The notes under the pieces were generated by a model. It saw nothing but the letters and a program-made list of their open reading frames with translations. It ran no database searches and was not told where the DNA came from. Both the position numbers and the translations under genes were made by a program. Positions 33,082-42,320 of a stretch of DNA of 51,266 nt are shown piece by piece; positions within the stretch are counted from its first letter, which is position 1, and every line of letters begins with the position of its first letter. This DNA comes from Lachnospiraceae bacterium (GTDB taxonomy: Bacteria; Bacillota; Clostridia; Lachnospirales; Lachnospiraceae), in contig JAFTQM010000065.1 in the NCBI GenBank assembly GCA_017462755.1, positions 1 through 51,266 on the forward strand, given 5' to 3'.

Positions 33082-34431
33082 TTAATACTTTCCAAAGCCC
33101 TCGCCTAAGGAAATAATTCTTTCATTGTCATTGCCTGCATAGGTCTTTCTGGCGGATTTCGTCATAGCCACCATAGACATTTCACGACTGTCACCAACCT
33201 GATAAGCCGAAAGCAGCTCTCTCATGTGGATTGCCTGATTTGAAAGCTCTTCACTGGCCGCCGCACACTCTTCGCTTGTTGCAGAATTGGTCTGAACTAC
33301 CTGCGATACCTGACCAATCGCCTGGTCTACCTGAGCTACTGCCGTTGCCTGATAGTTCGAAGACTCTGCAATTCCATTGATAAGTACTTCACTCTTCTGT
33401 ACCGCTTCGGTAATCTCTGCTAATGCCTTCGCAGTATCATCCGCAATCTTGGAGCCTGCTGCTACCTTTGCAATCGAATCCTCGATTAACTCTGCTGTTT
33501 CCCCTGCCGCCGCAGAACACTTTGCTGCCAGATTACGAACCTCTTCTGCTACTACTGCAAAGCCCTTGCCGGCATCACCTGCTCTTGCTGCCTCTACTGC
33601 TGCATTCAGTGCCAGAATATTGGTCTGGAATGCGATATCATCAATTACCTTAATAATCTTGGAAATGCTCTCGGAAGACTTGTTAATATCCTCCATTGCT
33701 GCCACCATCTGATGCATTTGCTCATTTCCTTCTTTTACATCTTCAATTGCATGTCCTACCAGCTCAGCTGCTGTATTTGCCTGTGTTGCGTTCGTTCTGG
33801 TCTTTTCTGCGATATCATCAATCGAAGCAGTGATTTCTTCGATGGCGCTTGCCTGCTCTGTGGAACCCTGTGCCAGTGCTTCACTTGCGCTTGCTACCTG
33901 TGCAGAACTGGTCATTACCTGATATGCAGCCTCCTTGATACTGGTAATCGACTGACGATTACCAGCTAACATCTGCTTTAAGGAAAGATTCAGGATATCC
34001 TTATTCGAACGAGGCGTAATCTCTACCAGCATATTACCGGTTGCTGCCTCTTCCATTACCTTCTCCTGATTACGCATATTTTCTACCATTACCTGATATG
34101 CGTCAATCAACTGACCAAACTCATCATTTGAACGCTTCTCCAGCTTTACATCCGTATTACCTGCTGCAATCTCTGCCGTTGCATCAAGCAGCTGCTTCAT
34201 CGACGTACGAATCGTACGAAGAACAGTAAGAGATAATGTTGCACTAATTGCTACAAATGCGATAAAAAGAATTGCGGTATAGTATCCGTAGGATTTCAAA
34301 TATCCGACCGGATCCGTTTCTCCTACCATATGCTCTGCTGTTGCATAACCAGAATACAAGGTCCATACCAATAATAAATCTAAAATAAAAAATCCAAGAC
34401 CTACTTTCTTATATAATGACCAATTTTTCAT
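33082..34431 (-). CDS. Methyl-accepting chemotaxis protein with minimal external domain
   Basis: 449 residues. Helix at about 10–28, an outside loop of only about 20 residues ([19 protein letters not shown]), second helix at 49–70, HAMP (about 72–125), then the signalling hairpin with the conserved tip [20 protein letters not shown]. Without a ligand domain it may sense the membrane state or a partner protein. No CheR-docking pentapeptide at the C-terminus. Its ATG overlaps the cheW stop by one base (TAATG), so the two are translationally coupled; it is the only receptor in the cluster. Confidence 0.93.
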   Translation of the reverse strand: MKNWSLYKKVGLGFFILDLLLVWTLYSGYATAEHMVGETDPVGYLKSYGYYTAILFIAFVAISATLSLTVLRTIRTSMKQLLDATAEIAAGNTDVKLEKRSNDEFGQLIDAYQVMVENMRNQEKVMEEAATGNMLVEITPRSNKDILNLSLKQMLAGNRQSITSIKEAAYQVMTSSAQVASASEALAQGSTEQASAIEEITASIDDIAEKTRTNATQANTAAELVGHAIEDVKEGNEQMHQMVAAMEDINKSSESISKIIKVIDDIAFQTNILALNAAVEAARAGDAGKGFAVVAEEVRNLAAKCSAAAGETAELIEDSIAKVAAGSKIADDTAKALAEITEAVQKSEVLINGIAESSNYQATAVAQVDQAIGQVSQVVQTNSATSEECAAASEELSNQAIHMRELLSAYQVGDSREMSMVAMTKSARKTYAGNDNERIISLGEGFGKY

Positions 34432-35000
34432 TACGCTTCCTCCTCTTTCCCTTGTGCTTTTTTACCTGCTTCACCCTGCTCCGCATCCTCGGCTGCCTGC
34501 TCCATGAACGCCAGGTCTTCATCATTGATTAACTTGTCCGGATCCAGCAAAAGCTTTACATCCTCACCAACCTTACCGATTGCATAAACATAATGATTCT
34601 GCATCCGGTCCGCCTTACCGATGGACGGTGATGGTAAAATATGCTCTTGGCGAATTTCTACGACCTCAGCAATCTTTTCTACAATCAGACCAACTACCGT
34701 CGATTTTACGTTAATCACAATGATACAGGTTCTGTCATTGTATTCAAACGGATCTTTCTTAAAACGTAACCGTACATCAATGACAGGAATAATCTTTCCA
34801 CGCAGATTAATGAGTCCCTTAATATAATCCTCACACTCAGGAATCGCCGTAATTTCCTGGAATACTATAATTTCCTGAACATACTGGATTTTTAATCCGT
34901 AATATTCGTTCCCGGACTTGAAGGTCACATATTTCCACTGCTGTGCATCAGATTCATCGTTGGTATTCATTACCAAGTCTGCCTTCTTATCTTCATCCAT
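34431..35000 (-). CDS. cheW: Chemotaxis coupling protein CheW
   Basis: 189 residues from the ATG at 35000, with AGAAAGGA upstream; reading further back starts within the end of cheA at a TTG and was rejected. The CheW fold spans about 20–160: [38 protein letters not shown] and [15 protein letters not shown]. An acidic, low-complexity tail ([19 protein letters not shown]) extends beyond the usual end. It links the receptor encoded next to it with CheA. Confidence 0.94.
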   Translation of the reverse strand: MDEDKKADLVMNTNDESDAQQWKYVTFKSGNEYYGLKIQYVQEIIVFQEITAIPECEDYIKGLINLRGKIIPVIDVRLRFKKDPFEYNDRTCIIVINVKSTVVGLIVEKIAEVVEIRQEHILPSPSIGKADRMQNHYVYAIGKVGEDVKLLLDPDKLINDEDLAFMEQAAEDAEQGEAGKKAQGKEEEA

Positions 35001-35025
35001 CAAACTTTTTTCCTTTCTGCTTATT

Positions 35026-37176
35026 TTATTCAAGGAATGCCGCAGGATCCAAAATCAAAGCAATGCTACCGTCTCCTAACTGGGTACAGCCCGACAATCC
35101 TTTTACTTTCTTTATGTATGCCGGAATCGGCTTTACTACGATTTCCTGCTTGCCGATTAAGCGGTCTACAAACAAGCAAATCTCCTTGCCGTCTACCTCC
35201 AGAATCAGCATCATGCCGTCCTTTACATCTCTCTTGTAATTCTTCAGGTGATACCATTCACCCAGACGCATTACCGGATAGCATACGCCACGAATCATGA
35301 CGGACTCGGTACCGTTCGGGTCATGAATCATCATGTTCTCACGAACACTGACAAATTCCTTTACCACACCGGTTTCGATTACAAACGAGGACTCGCCCGC
35401 CTGCATTACCACACCGTCAATGATTGCCAGAGTCAACGGAATCTTCAAAATCATCGTACTGCCCTGTCCCGGTGTACTTTCAATTTCCAACGTACCGCCG
35501 ATTGCCTGAATGTTGGATACTACAACATCCATACCTACGCCACGACCGGAATATTCCGTTACCTGCTCCTTTGTCGAAAAGCCCGGCAATGTAATAAACT
35601 GATATACTTCCTTGTCGGTATAAGCACTGTCCGGCTTATCCCACTCCAAAAGTCCCTGTCTTCTCGCCTTCGCAATAATCTGCTCGCGGTTCAGACCCTT
35701 ACCGTTGTCCTGCACACTAATCCATACCTTACCGGATTCCGTCTTTGCAGACAGGGTAACTCTGCCTCGCTCCTTCTTGCCCTTTGCTTCTCTTTCTTCC
35801 TTCGTTTCGATACCATGATCGACCGAATTTCGCACGAGATGCATCAGCGGGTCAGAAATATGCTCAATAATATTCTTATCTACCTCGGTCGTATCTCCCA
35901 CCATCTCAAACTCGATATCCTTACCAAGCTTTCTGGAAACATCGAACACGATTCGATTCATCTTTTGGAACGTATTGGTCAGCGGCATCATACGCATCGA
36001 CATAATAACGTTCTGCAAATCCGTTGAAATCTTCGACATCTGCCGCGCTGCCTTGCGGAAGTTGTCTAACTTCAAGCCCGGTACCTTTAAGTCGGAATTC
36101 TGCAATACTACCGATTCTGCAATTACCAGCTCGCCGATTAAATCCATCAGCATATCCATCTTGCTGACATCCACACTGATGAACGCTGCCTTTTCCTGCT
36201 TCTTCGGCTTGTCCTTTGCTAACTTCTTTACCTTACCCGGTTCCTTGGACTCAATAACGAAATCACCCGGTGCAATCTGCTTCTTCGGCTCCGGCTTTGC
36301 CTCCTCCGGCTTCTTTTCCACAATAACGGTATCCTCGCCGGCACTTTCCTCAATCAGAATCTCCGTTCCGATGCTGTCAAAGCCCATCTGGTATTCTTTT
36401 GCCGTACACTCGGCTATATCAACGCTTTCGATATCGTAGCCTACGCCGATAATACCCTTGATTTCTTCTGCACTGCTCTGAGACTGCAGTAAAATCTTAA
36501 AGCCGTTCTTTGCAATCTCCTCCGCCGCATTTTCATCCGAAATAATATCCTCCGGCAAATACAGCATATCCTCTGCGATTTCCTTCAGAGAGTAAACCGC
36601 CTTATATGCATGCACATTTACAAGCTCAGTTCCCTTTACAAAGGTAATATAAATCTTGTAAAAATGGCTTGCACTGGTTGCCATCGGCGCAATATAAAAC
36701 TGCTTTGGTGCTTCGTAGGTGTTTCCCTTCGGCTCTTCCTTCTTGCCCTTCTTTGAGCTGCCGCCTTCACCCTTGATTTTGTTCAAAAACTCGTCCAGAC
36801 CGGCTACCAAATCACCGGATTTTCCATCCGCTGCTTCGCCATTCTGGAGCTTGTCCATCTCGCCGGTAATGAAATCCGCAACCTCCAGCACATGCTCTAC
36901 CAGTTCCATATGCGGTACATTCTGCGGATGTGATTCTCTCAAATAGTAGAATACATCCTCCAGCTTATGAGCAATTACCGTTACTTCATCAAACATCATA
37001 ACGCCGGATGAACCCTTAATCGTGTGCATGGTTCGGAATATTTCATTAATGCCGTCTTCATCAAAGGCATCGGCATCCTTCTGTTCCAGAACGATTTCCT
37101 GCAATCGCTCTAACAGCTGCTGATTCTCAAACAAATATATGTCGAGCATGCCTTCGGTGCTAAACTCTTCAGACAT
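35026..37176 (-). CDS. cheA: Chemotaxis histidine kinase CheA
   Basis: 716 residues. P1 domain with phospho-accepting His51 (RTMHTIKGSSGVM); a P2-like region (about 165–285, FYKIYITFVKGTELVNVHA); a Lys/Glu/Pro-rich linker; P3 dimerisation (about 335–400); P4 ATPase (HLVRNSVDHGIET, DNGKGLNREQ, TEYSGRGVGMDVVVS); and the CheW-like P5 domain (about 585–716). It phosphorylates the CheY-like receiver and CheB encoded just upstream. Order RR–cheA–cheW–receptor, with 25–39 bp gaps. Confidence 0.95.
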   Translation of the reverse strand: MSEEFSTEGMLDIYLFENQQLLERLQEIVLEQKDADAFDEDGINEIFRTMHTIKGSSGVMMFDEVTVIAHKLEDVFYYLRESHPQNVPHMELVEHVLEVADFITGEMDKLQNGEAADGKSGDLVAGLDEFLNKIKGEGGSSKKGKKEEPKGNTYEAPKQFYIAPMATSASHFYKIYITFVKGTELVNVHAYKAVYSLKEIAEDMLYLPEDIISDENAAEEIAKNGFKILLQSQSSAEEIKGIIGVGYDIESVDIAECTAKEYQMGFDSIGTEILIEESAGEDTVIVEKKPEEAKPEPKKQIAPGDFVIESKEPGKVKKLAKDKPKKQEKAAFISVDVSKMDMLMDLIGELVIAESVVLQNSDLKVPGLKLDNFRKAARQMSKISTDLQNVIMSMRMMPLTNTFQKMNRIVFDVSRKLGKDIEFEMVGDTTEVDKNIIEHISDPLMHLVRNSVDHGIETKEEREAKGKKERGRVTLSAKTESGKVWISVQDNGKGLNREQIIAKARRQGLLEWDKPDSAYTDKEVYQFITLPGFSTKEQVTEYSGRGVGMDVVVSNIQAIGGTLEIESTPGQGSTMILKIPLTLAIIDGVVMQAGESSFVIETGVVKEFVSVRENMMIHDPNGTESVMIRGVCYPVMRLGEWYHLKNYKRDVKDGMMLILEVDGKEICLFVDRLIGKQEIVVKPIPAYIKKVKGLSGCTQLGDGSIALILDPAAFLE

Positions 37177-37215
37177 AGATTTCTCCTTCCTTCCGATTTT
37201 TCCTGTATCGTATCA

Positions 37216-37608
37216 CTAAATGAGTCCCAGCTTTTTTAATGCCTGCTCAAATCGTTCCTGATCAATTGGCTTTCCCGAATAAATCGTACAGCCCAAATCA
37301 AACGCCATCTTTACGTTCTTCTCATCATTCAGCGCGGTTGCCATAATGACCTTTACCGCCTGATCCTCCGGGATATTTCGCTCCTTCTCAATGTTGCGGA
37401 TACCCATCAGTGCCTGATAGCCATCCATGACCGGCATCATGATATCCAGACAAACCAAGTCATACGGCTCATCCTCTTCCATCGCCATCATAAACGCATC
37501 TACGGCCTCCATGCCGTCTACGGTAACATCACAATCACCGTATTTGGACAGGAAATTCATCATAAATTTTCTTGTTACAAAATCATCCTCTGCAAGTAAA
37601 ATTCTCAT
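37216..37608 (-). CDS. CheY-like single-domain response regulator
   Basis: 130 residues, receiver domain only. Acidic pocket AEDD (Asp8/Asp9), phospho-acceptor Asp55 (LVCLDIMMPVMDG), Thr91 (ATALND) and Lys113 (SGKPID). It directly adjoins the cheB stop codon. No effector domain, so it acts as a phosphate carrier or protein-binding switch. The sequence is closer to 'stand-alone carrier' receivers (DIMMPVMDGYQAL) than to motility CheY; there is no flagellar switch gene in the window. Confidence 0.9.
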   Translation of the reverse strand: MRILLAEDDFVTRKFMMNFLSKYGDCDVTVDGMEAVDAFMMAMEEDEPYDLVCLDIMMPVMDGYQALMGIRNIEKERNIPEDQAVKVIMATALNDEKNVKMAFDLGCTIYSGKPIDQERFEQALKKLGLI

Positions 37609-38649
37609 TTAATCCCCTTCTCTCTGCATATTATTTAAAATTGAATACGTTCTTCTTGCTATATCCGGCAGCTTTTCCTGATATCTCACTGCCCCTAAGT
37701 CATACGCTACCTTTGGCATACCGTAGACAACACAGGTGGATTCATCCTGACCTATGGTCTGCGCACCCGCATTTCGCATTGCAAGCAGTCCCTTGGCTCC
37801 GTCACCGCCCATGCCTGTCAGTATAATGCCGACTGCTTTTGCACCTGCTACATTTGCGACCGACTCAAACAGCACATCGACCGACGGTGAATGACCGTTG
37901 ACCTTAGGTCCCTTCTTACATTCGACCTGATAGCCTCCATTGACCTTTACCAGTCTCATGTGGGCATCTCCGCCCGGTGCCAAAAGCACCTGTCCCGGCA
38001 TGACCCGGTCTCCGGTTTTGGCTTCCTTTACCCGGACTCTGCATTTATCATTCAACCGGTTCGCATACATTTCTGTAAAGCCCGGCGGCATATGCTGTAC
38101 TATCACAACTCCCGGGATGTTCGCTCCAAACTCCTGTATTACAGTCGCTATCGCTTCTGTTCCACCGGTCGATGCTCCGATGGCAATTACCATATCGTCT
38201 CCTGATTTCAGGGAAGCATCTGCGTTTGGTGATACCGTTCGCTTGAGATTGCCGATTTTGGCTGTCGAAGCAATCTTTATCTTCACTGCCAGCTCGCTTT
38301 TTATGAAATATTCCAGCTGACTCCTGTCTGAAACAACCGGCTTTGCCACAAAATCTACCGCTCCCGCCTGCAGTGCATCAAATACCTTATCACTCAATGC
38401 ACTTATCATAACCACCGGCAACGGATACTGCGGCATCAGCTTTCTCAAAAACTCGATTCCGTTCATCCGCGGAAGCTCAATATCCAAAGTCATAACATCC
38501 GGCTTATACTTGATAATGGCATCCCTCGCCTCAAATGGGTCGGAGGCGGTCGCTACGACCTGTATCGCCGGGTCTTTATTCAAATTTCGCACGAGCAATT
38601 CCCGAAATACTAAGGAATCCTCTACTACCAATACTCTGATTTGACGCAT
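37609..38649 (-). CDS. cheB: Chemotaxis protein-glutamate methylesterase CheB
   Basis: 346 residues, normal length. Receiver with Asp56 (DVMTLDIELPRMNG); the C-terminal esterase has the catalytic triad Ser160 (AIGASTGGTEA), His186 (IVQHMPPGFT) and Asp283 (GMGGDGAKG), at almost the same positions as in E. coli. It removes methyl groups from the receptor. Placed between cheR (8 bp gap) and the CheY-like gene (no gap). Confidence 0.96.
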   Translation of the reverse strand: MRQIRVLVVEDSLVFRELLVRNLNKDPAIQVVATASDPFEARDAIIKYKPDVMTLDIELPRMNGIEFLRKLMPQYPLPVVMISALSDKVFDALQAGAVDFVAKPVVSDRSQLEYFIKSELAVKIKIASTAKIGNLKRTVSPNADASLKSGDDMVIAIGASTGGTEAIATVIQEFGANIPGVVIVQHMPPGFTEMYANRLNDKCRVRVKEAKTGDRVMPGQVLLAPGGDAHMRLVKVNGGYQVECKKGPKVNGHSPSVDVLFESVANVAGAKAVGIILTGMGGDGAKGLLAMRNAGAQTIGQDESTCVVYGMPKVAYDLGAVRYQEKLPDIARRTYSILNNMQREGD

Positions 38650-38657
38650 AATCTATT

Positions 38658-39470
38658 TTATTCCTCTTTTCTGAAAATCGATGGCTGAATCAATCGAAAC
38701 GGAGTCGAACTCCGGTCAATTGTTTCCGTCTGTCCTACAAACAGATAGCCTCCCGGCTCCATGTTGTCATATACCTTCTGAATCAATTCCCTTCTGGTCT
38801 TCGCGTCAAAATAAATCATGACATTGCGAAGAAAAACAACATGCATTTTTCGTTTAAAAGGAAACGGCTCCATCAAATTAAATTTCCGAAACAGTACTTC
38901 TTTTTTTAATTCTCCGGTTACCGAATAATGCTCATTGTCCGGCATCAGCCGAAAAAAACGCCGCTTCCACTGCTCCGGTACTGCGTTCAATGCTTCCTTG
39001 GAATACACTCCTGCCATCGCATGCTGCAACACCTCCGTCGAAATGTCCGTTGCCAGCACCTTCGTATCCCAGCTCGCATGCTCCAACCCGAAAAAATCCA
39101 TCAGCACCATTGCAAGTGTATAGGGCTCTTCCCCGGTGGACGCTGCTCCGCACCAGATGCACAAATCCTTCCGCGCTGCCTCCTTTTGACGCAGCCACGG
39201 TAGCACAACCTTACGCAGATACTCAAAATGCTCCGATTCCCGCATAAAATAGGTATGATTCGTCGTAAGCATATTGACCAGTTGTCGCTCTAGCTCTCCG
39301 GTTGCATCCTGCTCCACCGCATTCATATATTCACTATAATTTGACCAGCCGCCGGCACGAAGATAATTCTCCATTCTTCCGTTGACAATCTCTTTCTTTC
39401 TGCTCATGTCAATTCCGTAACGACTTTTTAAAAATGTAAAAATCCTTAAAAATTCAGCTTCCGTTATCAT
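38658..39470 (-). CDS. cheR: Chemotaxis protein methyltransferase CheR
   Basis: 270 residues. N-terminal helical domain, then the SAM-binding fold: LTTNHTYFMRESEHF, CIWCGAASTGEEPYTLAM (about 105–122), VLATDISTEVLQHA and FLRNVMIYFDAKTRRELI. It methylates glutamates of the receptor. The ribosome site is weak, and it begins 35 bp after the receiver/HD gene. With cheB it makes a complete adaptation pair for the one receptor in the cluster. Confidence 0.96.
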   Translation of the reverse strand: MITEAEFLRIFTFLKSRYGIDMSRKKEIVNGRMENYLRAGGWSNYSEYMNAVEQDATGELERQLVNMLTTNHTYFMRESEHFEYLRKVVLPWLRQKEAARKDLCIWCGAASTGEEPYTLAMVLMDFFGLEHASWDTKVLATDISTEVLQHAMAGVYSKEALNAVPEQWKRRFFRLMPDNEHYSVTGELKKEVLFRKFNLMEPFPFKRKMHVVFLRNVMIYFDAKTRRELIQKVYDNMEPGGYLFVGQTETIDRSSTPFRLIQPSIFRKEE

Positions 39471-39505
39471 AGTGTTCTACTTGCATACCCTTCCCACCAG
39501 TTATC

Positions 39506-40591
39506 TTAATGTAATTGACGCGATATCTTCTTGCAAATCTCCAACAGCTCCGCATTAAACCGGGTGCCTGCCTCATTCTGCATAATGCCCAGTGCCTCCT
39601 CGCGGCTGAACGCGGAACGATATGCTCTTTCCTCCGTCAACGCACAATAGGTACTAATCATCGATACAATCTGAGCCGAAAGAGGAATCTCATTTTCCTT
39701 CTTTCCGTCCGGATAACCGGTGCCATCCCAGTTCTCATGGTGATAATGTGCAATGTCGATTGCCTGCTTTAGGAAATCGTTGTAATCACCCGTCATGCTG
39801 ATGTCCCTTAATATCTTGGCACCTACGGTTGTATGTGTCTGCATTACCTTGATTTCCTCCGGAGTCAGCCTGGTCTTTTTCTGCAGAATCTCCATCGGAA
39901 TCGCCACATTTCCGATATCGGAAAGTGGTGCTGCTATCTCTATGGTATCAATAAATGAATCTGAAATATACTGCTCATAGCGCGGAGAAAACTGCATCGC
40001 CTGCGTCAGTATCCGACAATTGTAGCTTACCCGCTCCATATGTGCTGCATCGTAGGAGGAATTCTCCCGCGCAATGTTTGCCAGCGCATAAAGCATGGTT
40101 TTCTTTTCCCGCTCCATCTGTCTGACCTGCTCTGCCACCGAAACCTGCAGGCGTCGGTTGATTTCCTGCAGATTACGCGTCGCCTCATGCAGTCTTAGAT
40201 GCACTCCGACTCTTGACTTTACTACTTCCGGAATAAATGGCTTAGTAATGTAGTCCTCGCCTCCCATTGCAAAGCCCTTGACTACATCCTGCGGGTCATC
40301 AAATGCCGAAATAAATACAATCGGAATATTCCGCAAATCCGGATTGCCTTTTATGATACGGCAAAACTCATAGCCGTCCATCTCCGGCATCGAAATATCC
40401 AAAAGAATCAGCTCCGGATTACAGTGCGGCAACAGCTTCACTGCCTGCATGCCATTCTCCGCCAATACCGGCTGATATCCCATATCCATTATGATATTTC
40501 TCAATATAAACCGATTTGTCTCCAAATCATCTACAATCATAATCCGCGCTGCTTGTGCGCCCGTTGTATCATTTCCCATACTTATCACCAT
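39506..40591 (-). CDS. Response regulator with degenerate HD-GYP output domain
   Basis: 361 residues (357 if the ATG at 40579, behind GGTGAT, is used). Receiver with Asp65 (LILLDISMPEMDG), a coiled linker (about 140–170), then an HD-GYP fold. HHENWDGTGYP and ARENSSYDAAHMERV are kept, but the HD motif reads PLSDIGN instead of LHDIGK (metal His and catalytic Lys lost), and the late ADVYDAL motif reads ISTYCAL (Asp lost). It is therefore unlikely to cleave c-di-GMP and may be a binding or signalling domain. Second gene of the operon, 10 bp after the PAS kinase, its probable partner. Confidence 0.9.
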   Translation of the reverse strand: MVISMGNDTTGAQAARIMIVDDLETNRFILRNIIMDMGYQPVLAENGMQAVKLLPHCNPELILLDISMPEMDGYEFCRIIKGNPDLRNIPIVFISAFDDPQDVVKGFAMGGEDYITKPFIPEVVKSRVGVHLRLHEATRNLQEINRRLQVSVAEQVRQMEREKKTMLYALANIARENSSYDAAHMERVSYNCRILTQAMQFSPRYEQYISDSFIDTIEIAAPLSDIGNVAIPMEILQKKTRLTPEEIKVMQTHTTVGAKILRDISMTGDYNDFLKQAIDIAHYHHENWDGTGYPDGKKENEIPLSAQIVSMISTYCALTEERAYRSAFSREEALGIMQNEAGTRFNAELLEICKKISRQLH

Positions 40592-40601
40592 TCCGACCTT
40601 A

Positions 40602-42047
40602 TTACTTTATTGTATCTGTCGATTCGTGCAACATTGTCTGAAATACTTCAAATGCTGCTGTTGCTTTTTCATAGTTTTCTTTTTGTATTGCCATCTTCAT
40701 CTTGAGAACCGCATTCTTTACTTCCTTTGGTGCGTTCTCAGTCAGCTGTTTAATACCATCCACAAACATCTCTGCCTTTTCCCAGTTCTCCATCTCTACA
40801 CTGAGTACCAGCTTCGACAGCTTCTTTTCCAGTTCTGAAATATTTTCCTCAGTTCCGTATTCCCATGCATTTCCGTCGTCTGCATTGTTTTGCACTGACT
40901 GAAGCATCGATTCAACCACGGTCTGCGACACATTCTCGGTTACATGTCCCAGTTCCTCCTCCGGCAGCTCCACCCAGATGGAAAATGAAAAAGTGGAGCC
41001 TTTTCCTTTTTGACTCTGGACACCGATTTGTCCGCCCATCAGTTCGACCAGCTGCTTGCTGATATTCAGTCCCAAGCCGGTTCCGCCAAACTTTCGGGAG
41101 ATAGATGCATCTACTTGAGAAAAGCTCTTAAACAGCTTGTCCTGATCCGCTTTATCAATACCGATACCCGAATCAATAACAAAGAAGAAAAGCTCTGCTC
41201 GGTTCTGCACCTGCGCTGTCTTTACTACCTCCAATGCGATTCTGCCCACACTGGTAAACTTACTCGCATTCGATAACAAATTATTTAAAATCTGAACGAT
41301 TCGCAGCTCGTCCGCAATCACAAACTCCGGAACTGTCGGTGAAATTGTCACAAAAAACTCCAGTCCCTTTTCTATAATTTTATTTTGATGATTTCCCTTC
41401 ACATAGTCAATCATGCTGCGAAAATGAAACTTCTGCGGCTCCAGCAGAAACTTTCCTGCCTCCAGCTTTGAGAAATCAAGAATATTATTGATAATATTGT
41501 GCATATCGCGACAGCCATGCTCAATCAGCTGCAGATTGCGCAGCTTCCGCTCATCTGTCTCGTACTCCAACAGCTCACGGGTATTGCCAAGAATTCCGTT
41601 TACCGGGGTACGCAGCTCATGCGTGACATTCGCTACAAACTCGGACTTTACCTTTAGGGCATCCTCTGATTCCTGCTTGACCTGAATCAAGGACTTCTCC
41701 AAAAATTCCTTCTGCGAAATATCCTCTGCCAGACACATATACTGTCCGCGATTCTTCGGGTCGGCAATCACTTTGGCACGTACCGCGAAGCAGGTACGAT
41801 TCTTACGATATGCCATCAGCTCCTGCAATGTCAGGTCAAAACCAAGACTGGTTTCAAAGCCCTCCTCTGCATTGTGGAAGGTATTCGGAAAAATTTCACC
41901 GATATGCGTTCCCCGCAGTTCGTCGCCATATTCCAACTGCTGCTTTGCTGCCGTATTCGCAAAAATAATTCTTCCATTCTCCGCGAATACAAGAATCATT
42001 TCCAAAGCCTCTTCCATTGAAAACCAAAACAAATCTTCCTGAATCAT
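40602..42047 (-). CDS. Soluble PAS histidine kinase with C-terminal helical module
   Basis: 481 residues, no membrane helix. PAS domain (about 1–110, LVFAENGRIIFANTAAKQQL and CLAEDISQKEF), HisKA with His143 (VTHELRTPVNG), an ATPase domain (LNNLLSNASKFT, DSGIGI, GGTGLGLNISKQL), and a last ~75-residue helical module (ENWEKAEMFVDGIKQL, QKENYEKATAAFEVF) with no receiver. That module resembles the tail of the hybrid kinase at 30.3 kb. It is the first gene of the chemosensory operon, with GAGGT 7 nt before the ATG, and probably phosphorylates the receiver encoded 10 bp downstream. The PAS ligand is unknown. Confidence 0.92.
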   Translation of the reverse strand: MIQEDLFWFSMEEALEMILVFAENGRIIFANTAAKQQLEYGDELRGTHIGEIFPNTFHNAEEGFETSLGFDLTLQELMAYRKNRTCFAVRAKVIADPKNRGQYMCLAEDISQKEFLEKSLIQVKQESEDALKVKSEFVANVTHELRTPVNGILGNTRELLEYETDERKLRNLQLIEHGCRDMHNIINNILDFSKLEAGKFLLEPQKFHFRSMIDYVKGNHQNKIIEKGLEFFVTISPTVPEFVIADELRIVQILNNLLSNASKFTSVGRIALEVVKTAQVQNRAELFFFVIDSGIGIDKADQDKLFKSFSQVDASISRKFGGTGLGLNISKQLVELMGGQIGVQSQKGKGSTFSFSIWVELPEEELGHVTENVSQTVVESMLQSVQNNADDGNAWEYGTEENISELEKKLSKLVLSVEMENWEKAEMFVDGIKQLTENAPKEVKNAVLKMKMAIQKENYEKATAAFEVFQTMLHESTDTIK

Positions 42048-42116
42048 TCCGCTACCTCATCGAACTTCGCACATTCCAAAGTTATAATCTTTCACTTTTC
42101 ATAGTTCTGTATCTTA

Positions 42117-42145
42117 ATTATATTAAATGTCTGCCTTTTTTTCAA
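42117..42145 (-). promoter_or_regulatory. Sigma-A promoter of the chemosensory/kinase operon
   Basis: Minus strand TTGAAA (42145–42140), 17-bp spacer, TATAAT (42122–42117), about 70 bp before the PAS-kinase ATG. No other clear promoter was found down to 33 kb, so it probably serves the whole series. Confidence 0.8.
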
Positions 42146-42240
42146 GAAAAAAAGTAATTGTATAACAAATTTTTTACACAGATTTGACCAATCATTTACC
42201 CTCTGCAATCTGACCTTATAAAAAAATATCAATTTGGTGT

Positions 42241-42269
42241 TTTTCATATAACCAAATATAGAGTAAGAT
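42241..42269 (+). promoter_or_regulatory. Probable promoter of the pdxU-like gene
   Basis: TTTTCA (42241–42246), 17-bp spacer, TAAGAT (42264–42269), about 50 bp before the start codon. Divergent from the chemosensory promoter about 100 bp away. Confidence 0.45.
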
Positions 42270-42320
42270 AGCGATAATTTAGCATATGCCAAAGAAAACA
42301 ATTTGGAATGGAGGATTCGT

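Noticed and set aside
40602-41000. Degenerate Hpt domain at the end of the PAS kinase
   Set aside because: The helix FVDGIKQL can be forced onto an Hpt alignment with Asp for His, but the tail matches better the helical module that follows the true Hpt in the kinase at 30.3 kb.
42184-42217. TTGACC as -35 of the pdxU-like gene with TTATAA as -10
   Set aside because: Spacing of about 26 bp is not usable; TTTTCA–17 bp–TAAGAT nearer the gene is better.
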